From Fen-1359 sp963710355 (GTDB lineage: Bacteria; Planctomycetota; Phycisphaerae; Sedimentisphaerales; Anaerobacaceae): 64,000 nucleotides of DNA. The number at the start of each line of letters is the position of its first letter. The first letter of the stretch is position 1. The DNA lies in the NCBI GenBank assembly GCA_963710355.1, contig CAVPZU010000003.1, forward strand, positions 744,001-808,000, written 5' to 3'. Below the pieces are notes generated by a model that was given only the letters and a program-made list of their open reading frames with translations, had not been told where the DNA came from and ran no database searches. This document shows positions 44,605 to 53,638 of the stretch, piece after piece. The translations under genes and the position numbers were made by a program.

Positions 44605-46176
44605 ATGGCACAGAGATACGGAACAACAAATGGGCCGAAGGTCAGCGTGCTGTTGCCGACATACAACAGGCACAGGTATCTGCCTGTTTCGCTGTCGAGC
44701 GTTGTGCATCAGGATTACAGGAACCTGGAGATTTTTGTAATCCGGGACGGCGGAGAAGAGGTGGGCGACATTGTTGATTCATTTAATGATTTGAGGATTG
44801 TATTTATTGACCGGAACGAAAATTGCGGCCTGCCTCATACGCTTAACGAGGCGCTTGTCAGGGCCAAAGGCAAGTATATTTGTTATCTCGGCGACGATGA
44901 CCTGTATTATCCTCACCATATCAGCACGCTGGTTGATGTCCTGGAGAGCAAGACGGATTGCCAGGCGGCCTACAGCGACCTTTACAAGACATATTGCCGG
45001 ATTCTTCCCGACGGTAGCAGGCAGGTTCTCGGCAAGTTTGTCGAAATCAGCAGGGACTTCGACCGCTTCCTTATGCTTTATTTTAATCACGTCCTGCACG
45101 TCAGCTTAATGCACAGAAGAGACCTGATTGAAAAGACCGGACTCTATAACGAAAACCTAAATGTTTTGATTGACTGGGATATGACAAGAAGGCTGGTTTT
45201 CTTTACGGATTTTTATCACGTCGGTAAAATCACGGGCGAATTTTACTCGCCCGTAGGAGATAACGACAGGATATCATTTCAGCGGCGAAAAGACACGGAC
45301 AATTTTCTCGGGAATTTTCTTGCGATAAGGGCGACCAGGCCACCCAAACCTTGGCCGAAATTGAAGGATTTGTCAATCATATTTACCGCGGACAGGCTCG
45401 ACAGTGAGGCGGGCAGGACCGTCGGCGCCATCCGGCAGCAGACGTTTTATCCGTACAAACTGTATCTGCCTGTGCCGAAGGACGGGGCCAACGAGATAAA
45501 TACCGATATGCCGAATCTGGTTTGTGTGCCGGTGGAATCGTCTTTGAGCAGAGAGCAGCAGACGGATGCCGTCTTGAGGAGTTGTGAAGGTGATTTTGTG
45601 GCGATAGTGCCGGCGGGATTGCCGATTGAGGAGATGTGGATAGAAGAGCCGCTCTATGCGCTTATAAATAGTCCGCTCCAGGGGCAGGGCTATCAGCTCG
45701 ACTCTTCAACGGAGCAGCTTTGGTCGGCGGTTGTGAGAAAAGATGAGTTGATTGAGGCAAGGAGGAAGTTTCCGCAGCTATCTGTTCAGCAGTCTCTGAT
45801 GAGCAGCGGTGTGTCTGTTCGCAAGCTTCGGCCCGATGAAATTCCTTTCCAGTTTGACAGTCTCCTGAAGGAAGGCAGGACCGCCGGCGGGAACGGCGAC
45901 TGGTCTCTGGCAGCGGAGATATTCGAATATATTGCCGACCATTACCAGAACCAGTTATGGATGAGGTCTCTGGCGGCGGGCGCCTTGTTTAAGGCGGGCG
46001 AACGTAAAAGGGCGGCGGAGCTCGCAAAAGAGATAAATACCTGCAGGCCGACCGTGGACACGCTGTTGCTGGAGGCAAAGATGCACAAGAAGGAGAAGAA
46101 TTTTCAGTCGGCCATTGCGCTTCTTCAGAACGCCAGGGGAATTCTCAAAGGAGAAATTTCAGATGGGAGCAATTGA
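44605..46176 (+). CDS. Family 2 glycosyltransferase with TPR-like C-terminus
   Basis: 523 aa. The GT-A domain has KVSVLLPTYNRHRYLPVSLS and the metal-binding run LGDDDLYYPHHI, then VLIDWDMTRRL near the acceptor region. After residue 260 a second, degenerate nucleotide-sugar-like part appears (LSIIFTADRLDSEAGRTVGA). The C-terminus (residues about 420-520) is TPR-like (WSLAAEIFEYIADHYQNQLW, FQSAIALLQNARGILKGEIS). Its last 14 bases overlap the next gene's start. Probably part of the same glycosylation assembly. Confidence 0.82.
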   Translation: MAQRYGTTNGPKVSVLLPTYNRHRYLPVSLSSVVHQDYRNLEIFVIRDGGEEVGDIVDSFNDLRIVFIDRNENCGLPHTLNEALVRAKGKYICYLGDDDLYYPHHISTLVDVLESKTDCQAAYSDLYKTYCRILPDGSRQVLGKFVEISRDFDRFLMLYFNHVLHVSLMHRRDLIEKTGLYNENLNVLIDWDMTRRLVFFTDFYHVGKITGEFYSPVGDNDRISFQRRKDTDNFLGNFLAIRATRPPKPWPKLKDLSIIFTADRLDSEAGRTVGAIRQQTFYPYKLYLPVPKDGANEINTDMPNLVCVPVESSLSREQQTDAVLRSCEGDFVAIVPAGLPIEEMWIEEPLYALINSPLQGQGYQLDSSTEQLWSAVVRKDELIEARRKFPQLSVQQSLMSSGVSVRKLRPDEIPFQFDSLLKEGRTAGGNGDWSLAAEIFEYIADHYQNQLWMRSLAAGALFKAGERKRAAELAKEINTCRPTVDTLLLEAKMHKKEKNFQSAIALLQNARGILKGEISDGSN

Positions 46177-46777
46177 GAACAACAATATGGATAAAGAATA
46201 TCCGAAACAACATTACGAGGTTTTGCAGGACCTCGGGGATTGCTATACGTGCGTCGGCAATTTTACGCAGGCGCAGGATTGTTACGAGCAGGCGGCGGAG
46301 CTGGGGCCTGATGAGGCCGGCCCTTATATCGGACTGGGCGTCATAGCCTTGCAGAAGGACCTGTTTGATGATGCCGAGTCGGCCTTTAAGATTGCAGCTC
46401 GCCTCGACAAGAACAGCTCAAAGGCTTATGCGGGTCTTGCGATGGTTTATCAGCAAAAGGGCAACTACCAGCAGGCCTTCGATATGTATCTGAAAAGTTT
46501 GGAGCTGGACGGCGACAATCTGATGGCGATTCTGGGATTGTTTCAGACGTCCTGTTATATGGGTTCGTTTTCAAAGGTGATTTTCTATCTCGAAACCTAT
46601 TTGAATATGCATCCGGGCGACATATCCGTTATGTTCACGCTGGCGGCGCTGTATAACAGGGATAACGAGCTGGAAAAATCGAGGCGGGTCCTGCGGGACA
46701 TTCTCGCTCTTGACGGTTCGAATACCGATGCCGCCAAGCTGCTCGAAGAGGTTGAGCACAACCTGGCGCGGACCTGA
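46163..46777 (+). CDS. TPR-repeat protein
   Basis: 204 aa from the ATG at 46163 (MGAIENNNMDKEYPK), with AAAGGAGAAATTTCAG before it. The reading frame begins earlier but would overlap the preceding gene by more. Four to five TPR units cover nearly the whole protein (GDCYTCVGNFTQAQDCYEQA, YQQKGNYQQAFDMYLKSLEL). No enzymatic domain. It is likely a scaffold for the neighbouring glycosyltransferases, in the way TPR units serve O-GlcNAc-type transferases. Confidence 0.78.
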   Translation: MGAIENNNMDKEYPKQHYEVLQDLGDCYTCVGNFTQAQDCYEQAAELGPDEAGPYIGLGVIALQKDLFDDAESAFKIAARLDKNSSKAYAGLAMVYQQKGNYQQAFDMYLKSLELDGDNLMAILGLFQTSCYMGSFSKVIFYLETYLNMHPGDISVMFTLAALYNRDNELEKSRRVLRDILALDGSNTDAAKLLEEVEHNLART

Positions 46778-46824
46778 GCGGGACAAAATTTACAGGTAAT
46801 TGAGGCTGCAAAAGGGTTCACCAA

Positions 46825-47142
46825 ATGGCTGAGGAAAGACAAGAAAATATTCTCAAAGGCCTTCAGAACCTGCTCGAAGAGCAGATTAAACTTACGCGCG
46901 GGGGCAATTACGATTCTGTCAGGCTCGACCAGTTAAACAAACAGGCGGATGTGCTTGTAAGAAGGATTGCCCAGACGGGATTGCTGCAGCAGGACGGATT
47001 CAATGGCCAGAAAGAAAAGCTGCAGAAGACCTACGACGACCTTTATCTTGCGATAAAGGCCGAGCAAGAGCAGATAGCGGAAAATCTGAACAAAATCCGC
47101 AAAGGCAAAAAGACCATCAGCGTATATCAGAAAAATATATAG
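46825..47142 (+). CDS. Small coiled-coil protein, possible flagellar chaperone
   Basis: 105 aa, almost entirely helical and charged, with no signal peptide or membrane segment (ENILKGLQNLLEEQIKLTRG, QKTYDDLYLAIKAEQEQIAE). Size, helical character and position before fliD fit a FliT- or FlgN-like export chaperone, but no diagnostic motif is present and the name is not assigned. AAGGGTTCACCAA precedes the start, so ribosome binding is weak. Confidence 0.6.
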   Translation: MAEERQENILKGLQNLLEEQIKLTRGGNYDSVRLDQLNKQADVLVRRIAQTGLLQQDGFNGQKEKLQKTYDDLYLAIKAEQEQIAENLNKIRKGKKTISVYQKNI

Positions 47143-47174
47143 CTATTATACATATTTGGCAACAGGGCTTATAA

Positions 47175-50100
47175 ATGGAAAAAAATGATAAGAAATGCTG
47201 GTGCGGCGGACAATTACAAAATTCTGTGCACCCAATGTATGGCCAGTGTGCGGACTGCGGGACTTTGGTTTTGAAAAAATGCCCGTCGCCTGAAGAGCTT
47301 AAAAACTTTTACAGTTTTGCTAATTACTGGCATGATTATATGACCAAAGTCTCGAAGTATCCGCCTATTGAGGACAGGGCTAAAGATGACTTCGAAAATC
47401 GTATTCCTGTATGGTATGACCTTGTCAAAAAAAATAAAACAAAAATCGAGAGCCTGCTCGAAATCGGCTGCGCTCACGGGGGGTTCTTGTACTACTGCCG
47501 TGAGCATGGAGTGAAAAGTGTTATTGGTGTTGAGCCTGACGAGCGAACTTGTGGATTTGCACGTAAACATTTTGGCCTTCCTTATGTTGTCAGCGGTTTG
47601 TTTCCTGAGGTCTCTTTACCGTTTGAAAAGTTTGATGCGGTGGTGGGATTTGACGTTATCGAGCATTTTTTGGACCCACTGAAGGCGATGCAGAGGGTTG
47701 CTGACTTGATAAACGAGAATGGAATATGCTTGTTTCAAACCCCTTGTTATCGCGGCGAAGGGCGCCAGTGGGTGCAGTTTAGACCAGATGAGCACGTATT
47801 CTTATACAATTCACAAAGCATTCGACGACTCTTTGATTGTGCCGGTCTTGAAGTGATGGAGGAACTGGCTGGTTATTTTCCGGATGATATGTTTGTTGCT
47901 GGCGCAAAAAGACCGTTCGTAACCTGCTCTTTGTTCGCACAGATTCGATTGGCGACAACGTTCTCGCCGCCTCTATGCTGCCGTATATTCGTAAAAAATA
48001 CGAAGACGCCAAAATCACTGTTCTCTGCCAGGATCACATTGCGGAACTCTATAAATCCTGTCCCTGTGTAGATGATATTGTGGTTTTTAACCGAAAAAAA
48101 GCGTATGAGGATGCCGGATACAGAAATGAAATTATAAACCGTTTGCGGGCGTTGAAGCCGGAACTGTCTTTGAACACCGTCTTTTCTCGTGAACCGTTGA
48201 CAGACGTGTTTGCTGTAGAGTCTGGTGCCGGCACCCGCATCGCATTCGAAGGTAATCTCACGAATATCTCAGCCGAGCTTAGGCATAGAAACGATCAATT
48301 TTACACCAGACTCCTGCCGGACGATGACAAACATAAACTGGAGCTTGAGAGGCACAGAGACTTTCTTCGTGGTCTTGGTATCGATGTGCCACCGTTGAAG
48401 CCGATGGTATGGACCACCGCTGCGGATGAGAACTTTGCAGAAGAGTTTTTTGAAAAGAACGGTCTGGAGCCGAAAAGCACAGTTGCGTTGTTTGCAGGCG
48501 CACAGCGCCAAGTGCGCTCTTGATGATAAATATGGCGAGGTACTGTCGGAGTTTTGCAAAGAGAATCGACTGAAAGTTGTTGCGCTGGGTTCCGACCGGG
48601 AGTGCGACTGCAATCAGGGGAACTTGGATACAATCGGGGTCGAGACGATTAACCTAAGTGGCAGGACGACCATCCGTCAGTCTGCGGCGATACTCAGACG
48701 CTGCAGGCTGGCTGTAGGTGCGGAGACAGGCCTGGCACACATCTCATGCGCAGTGGGAACACCGAATATTATCCTGTTAGGAGGAGGCCATTTTGGGCGG
48801 TTTATGCCGTATTCGGAACTTACCTCCGTAGTTTGTTTGCCCTTGGATTGCTTTGGATGTGACTGGAAATGTGGATATAAGAGACCACATTGTGTCAAAG
48901 ATATTGCGCCGCAGGTTTTTGCCGAGGCTGTTTGGCAGACATTTCAGAGACCTTCGGAAAGGATACGTGTATTTGTGCAGGCGGCTTCCCTGTGGAATCC
49001 CGAATCGGGTCAGCCAAAGTGGCGGATGTTTGAAAAGTTGCCTGCGGCTGGTAATGTTGAAATCATTACTGTTGGGGAGAAAACCGGCGGGTCTTTATCC
49101 AATGCGCCACAGAATCAGTATCTTGTTACGGCGATTGTTTCGACATATAACAGCGAGCAGTTTTTTAGAAGTTGTCTCGAAGACCTCGAAACCCAGACAA
49201 TCGCCGACAGGTTAGAAATCATAGTTGTCAACAGCGGCTCAAAACAAAGTGAAGAGAAAATTGTTCAGGAATTTCAAAAAGAATTCGACAATATAAAATA
49301 CATCAAAACGGAACAGCGGGAGGGCGTCTATGCCGCCTGGAACAGGGCGGTCAAGGTCGCACAGGGCGAGTTTTTGACAAATGCGAATACCGATGACAGG
49401 CATAGTAAGGATGCCCTTGAAATAATGGCAAAGACTTTGCTGGCTAATCCCGATATTGCGCTTGTTTACGGCGACCAGATAGTGACGAAAATTCCGAATG
49501 ATAATTTTTATGGTCACAAGGGGACGGATTTTGCCCGCCAGCCCGAATACAGCAGGGACAGATTGCTTTTCGGCTGCTGCGTCGGTTCGCAGCCGATGTG
49601 GCGAAAGAAGCTGCACGACGAGTTCGGCTATTTCGATGAGACGCTCGATTGCGCCGGGGACTGGGACTTCTGGCTGCGTATTGCGGGCGAATATCAGTTC
49701 AGGCACATACCGGAATTTCTGGGTCTCTATTATCGAAATGAAGACGGCATTGAACACGGCAGAAAGATTCACAGTCTCTATGAACGATACCTTGTCGGCA
49801 AGAGGTATGGCAATCCGTATATATCCGTAATCGGGCTTTATCAGTCCGCCACAAAGACGGCGGATCTTCGACACAAGAACAATCCTTTGGTTTCGGTTAT
49901 TATGCCGGCCTATAACGCGGCAAATTATATAGGGGCGGCGATTGAAAGCGTGCTGATTGCCAATTACAGAAACTTCGAGCTGATTGTCATTGATGACGGC
50001 TCGACTGATGATACGAAAGAGACGGTCGCCGGTTTTAAAGACGACAAGATAAGGTATTTTTATAAGGAAAACGGAGGGCCGGCATCGGCACGCAATATCG

Positions 50101-50873
50101 GCATAAAAAATGCCGCAGGCGATTTTTTAGTTTTTCTCGATGCCGATGATATGATTGTCCCGAACTTTATCAGCGGCCACCTTGCGGAATTTGAAAAAAA
50201 TCCTGATGCGGAATTGGTATATTGCGATGATTGTCTGATGGATGAGGAAGAAAGACCTCTGCGGGTCATAAAAAGACCTGAATATGCTGAAAGGAAATTT
50301 CTGATAAGGGATTTGTTCCGCTGCGGTTTTCCGGTTGTGCCTTTCAGGGGCTGCATCAAAAAGAGCGTATTTGAAAAAATCGGACTTTATGAGGAAAGTC
50401 TGTTGGTTGCGGAGGACTTTGATATGGTTCGGCGGGCGGTCAAGTGCGGCCTGAAGATGTGTCATTTGAGATCACCGCTGTATCTGCGCCGAATGACCGC
50501 AGAGAGTCTTTCGAGGACTTTTACTGTCGACAAATTAAAGTTTCACTTTAAGGTTCTCAAAAGATTCACGGACACGTTCGGATACGATGAATTGTTCCCG
50601 GATGTGAAATGGGACGGGATTGAGCCGGCCAACAGAAGGCTGCACGGAAGGACTTTGGTGGCGCTGACGTATCTTACCATTGGCCAATCCTACGCTGATA
50701 ATAATTGCCCGGCGTTCGCCCTGACGGCAAGACAAATGGCCTGCTATGAGCTGAAGCAGTGCCTTGCGGAGGATGCGCAAAGCGAACGGCTGCATCAGAT
50801 GCTTCAAAGGTGCAAACTGGTTTTGAGAAAATCGGCTGCGCTGCAAACGCAGCCGGCTTATCAGACAACATAA
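47175..50873 (+). CDS. Methyltransferase-GT9-GT2-GT2 chain, frame broken twice
   Basis: Four enzymatic parts follow one another without credible internal starts. First is a SAM methyltransferase with an N-terminal cysteine cluster (CWCGGQL...CADCG) and motif I LLEIGCAHGG (to about 47910). Second is a heptosyltransferase-like GT9 (FVRTDSIGDNVLAASMLPYI ... GRTTIRQSAAILRRCRLAVG, AETGLAHISCAVGTPNIILL). Third is a GT2 (VTAIVSTYNSEQFFRSCLED). Fourth is another GT2 (VSVIMPAYNAANYIGAAIES with LDADD). The parts lie in frames 0, 2 and 0. A missing A in GCAAAAAGACC (about 47908-47918) and an extra base near 48495-48510 explain the breaks. If restored, a 1,233-aa protein results. Alternatively there are two or three separate genes. 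Confidence 0.7.
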
Positions 50874-51004
50874 ACGGCTGGTGCGGGTTCCGATTTATCG
50901 GAAAAGAACTTAATAACGGGCCTTTTTTGAACGATAAGTAAATGTGGAAGATGGCAAACTTTAATGATTTAGCGGTTTTTAAGGCCGATAAGAGGTAAAT
51001 TATT

Positions 51005-53389
51005 ATGGCAACAATAACGTTTCCAGGTCTTTCAACGGGCATCGATACAAATACCATCATACAGCAGCTGATGGCTGTCGAGAAGCAAACGATGACATTG
51101 TATCAGACAAGTCAAGCCACCTGGCAGACAAAACAGGGCGACCTTAATACGTTAGAGACCAAACTCAGCACCCTGAAAACGTCTGTTGCCGACCTCTCTA
51201 ATTCAGACGAGCTTCGCAGTTATTCTGCCAAGACGAGCGACGAGGACTTAGTAACCGCAGATGCGTCATATAACGCATACGAGGGGAATCATTCTGTCGT
51301 CGTAAATCGTTTGGCGACAGCGGACAGGTGGGTACAAACAGCCGGTTCCGAATATGCGGAGGACAGCGTGGGAGCTGGGACGTTTATTTATTCTTACAAT
51401 CACAAGGAGACGGCGGTTACGACAACCGACAGCACCACCCTCCAGGACCTTGCAGACCTGATAAATAACGATGCGAACAATCCCGGCGTGACAGCGAGCC
51501 TGCTTTACTTTAATGATAAGTATCATTTGGTCCTCAGCGGCAACGATGCGGGCAGCGATTATGCGATTTCGGTGAACCCGAGCAACACCGAGGTGTGGCA
51601 GACTGGTACGGAATTGACGCAGGGCGGCGCAAATGCAACGCTGAGTACGAAAATTACGGAGCTCGACCAGTTCAGCGGAACACTGTCGGGCAATGAGCAG
51701 ATTCACATTACCGGCACAAAGCATGACGGCACAAGCATCGATACATATATGGATGTGAACAGCAATACGAAGATGTCTCACATAATCGGCGAGATTAACG
51801 ACGCCTTTGGCGGCACGGCGACTGCTACGTTTGAGAATGGTAAAATTGTTTTGACGGATAATACCAGCGGTACGAGCCAGATGACGCTTTCGCTTGAGTA
51901 TGTTGACCCGGATACCCCGACCCCCGGCTCGTCGTTGACCCTGCCGACAATCAGCCGATTGAATCAGGGCGGCTTGACCCCGGCGAACCTTGTCGGTTTT
52001 ACGCAGGCGGATTTTTCAGAGACGCAGTCGGCACAGGACAGCGAAATTCGGGTGGATGGGTACCCGACTCCACAGAGCGGTGTTGCCGAAGTTCAGACGC
52101 TTACTACAACTGCGCCTGCGACGGCGGGGACATTCAGACTCACATATAACGGCCAGACAACCGACCCGATTGCTTATAATGCGGATGCAGCCACAATCCA
52201 GGCGGCGCTGGAAGCGCTTTCGAACGTTGAGCCGGGCGACATTACTGTAGGCGGCAGCACACTTAATGTGAGCGGCACTACGACCTTCACATTCAAGGAT
52301 ATTGCGGGCGACGTAAATATGATTTCAATCGACCCGAGCGGTCTAACGCCGTCGGGGCAATCGAACTATGTGATGGCCGAGCAGACGAAAGGTGATAATT
52401 ACGGCTGGATAAGAAGAAGCTCGAATACGGTTGACGATGTTATAGGCGGCGTGACACTGTATCTTCACAACACGGGGACGGTCGATGTGACCCTTACACA
52501 GGATATTGACTCCGTAAAGACCAAAATCAGCACAATGGTTGATGCGTATAATGATGTTGTCAAGTACATCAATGACAATACATCGTATGACGCAACCACC
52601 AAAAAAGCCGGCGACCTGATGGGCGATAGTGTGGTGACAAACATAAACTCGGAGCTTAATAATCCTCTGGTTATGCAGGCCAAGGGGTTTATCGAAGATA
52701 TTGATACTTTCCTTACGCCTGGGCATATCGGCTTGCAGCTTGACAAAGATGGGCAGCTGAGCTTTGATACGACTACATTCGACGAGGCCGTTGCCAAGGA
52801 TTATATGGGGACTTTGGCTGTCATAGGTGCAGATAAAACCGGCAGCTCCGACAGCAACACCATCAAGTTTTATAATGCATCCAGTAATTACACCACAGCG
52901 GGAAGCTACGATGTCCAGGTAGTCGTAAGCGACCCACTCACCCCCGGCGGAAGCAGATTCATCTCCAGCGCAAAGATAAGAATGTCAGGCGAATCGACAT
53001 ACCGCGACATGACAGTGAACGGAAATATCATCACAGGCAACAACGCCTTCGACGATAACGGTAATCCCATATATTCCGAAAACGGCCTGCAGCTGTCGGT
53101 TGACTTGAGCCAGTCTGGTACGTCTAACGCAACAGTCCGCGTCAAGCAGGGCTTTGCCGGTGCGCTCGAGGATTCCCTCAATAATATGCTTGCCACAACA
53201 ACCGGCTCAATCAAGCTTGATGAGCAGGAGACAACGGATATGATACAGCAGCTTCAGGACAAAATCGACCAGGAGCAGACAAGGCTTGACCAGAAACAGG
53301 CAGCCCTTGTTGCCCAGTATGCAAGACTTGAAGTAACACTCACTCTTCTCCAGCAGCAGCAGAGCGCGCTCGGGTTGTCAACGAAGTAA
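51005..53389 (+). CDS. fliD: Flagellar filament cap protein FliD
   Basis: Filament-capping protein that folds flagellin monomers into the growing tip. N-terminal pattern FPGLSTGIDTNTIIQQLMAV and LMAVEKQTMTLYQTSQATWQ is typical. The FliD C-terminal coiled coil is present (DMIQQLQDKIDQEQTRLDQK, LVAQYARLEVTLTLLQQQQS). At 794 aa it is much longer than the usual 450-500; the extra length is in exposed middle domains rich in Thr, Ser and Gly. Preceded by the glycosylation genes. No flagellin or FliS is in view. Confidence 0.92.
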   Translation: MATITFPGLSTGIDTNTIIQQLMAVEKQTMTLYQTSQATWQTKQGDLNTLETKLSTLKTSVADLSNSDELRSYSAKTSDEDLVTADASYNAYEGNHSVVVNRLATADRWVQTAGSEYAEDSVGAGTFIYSYNHKETAVTTTDSTTLQDLADLINNDANNPGVTASLLYFNDKYHLVLSGNDAGSDYAISVNPSNTEVWQTGTELTQGGANATLSTKITELDQFSGTLSGNEQIHITGTKHDGTSIDTYMDVNSNTKMSHIIGEINDAFGGTATATFENGKIVLTDNTSGTSQMTLSLEYVDPDTPTPGSSLTLPTISRLNQGGLTPANLVGFTQADFSETQSAQDSEIRVDGYPTPQSGVAEVQTLTTTAPATAGTFRLTYNGQTTDPIAYNADAATIQAALEALSNVEPGDITVGGSTLNVSGTTTFTFKDIAGDVNMISIDPSGLTPSGQSNYVMAEQTKGDNYGWIRRSSNTVDDVIGGVTLYLHNTGTVDVTLTQDIDSVKTKISTMVDAYNDVVKYINDNTSYDATTKKAGDLMGDSVVTNINSELNNPLVMQAKGFIEDIDTFLTPGHIGLQLDKDGQLSFDTTTFDEAVAKDYMGTLAVIGADKTGSSDSNTIKFYNASSNYTTAGSYDVQVVVSDPLTPGGSRFISSAKIRMSGESTYRDMTVNGNIITGNNAFDDNGNPIYSENGLQLSVDLSQSGTSNATVRVKQGFAGALEDSLNNMLATTTGSIKLDEQETTDMIQQLQDKIDQEQTRLDQKQAALVAQYARLEVTLTLLQQQQSALGLSTK

Positions 53390-53393
53390 TCAG

Positions 53394-53408
53394 TCCGCCA
53401 TCGGCGGA
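53394..53408. repeat. TCCGCC-N3-GGCGGA palindrome
   Basis: Spacer ATC. It lies five bases after the fliD stop. Confidence 0.85.
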
Positions 53409-53572
53409 TAAGATCCGGCGGAAGCGAGGCATTTTCCTGTCGTAAAACCAATCGTATCGTCAAGAAAGCTTACAGTTTTACATTTCTGAAATCTTACCAG
53501 TTTCTCGCAAAAACACCGTTTTTAATACTGGAAAAAGCCCTTTAAGATGCGGTATTTTGCCTTTTTTGGCTC

Positions 53573-53588
53573 TGGCACAGTTCTTGCT
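53573..53588 (+). promoter_or_regulatory. Sigma-54 promoter for the TPR pair
   Basis: TGGCACAGTTCTTGCT matches TGGCACG-N4-TTGCT with one mismatch; GG and GC are 12 bases apart. It is 51 bases before the start codon of the 804-aa TPR gene. Confidence 0.88.
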
Positions 53589-53638
53589 GTCTAAAGAAGA
53601 GGCTGTTGGTTGTAAGTGGTTAAAAGGTGAGTGGTTAA

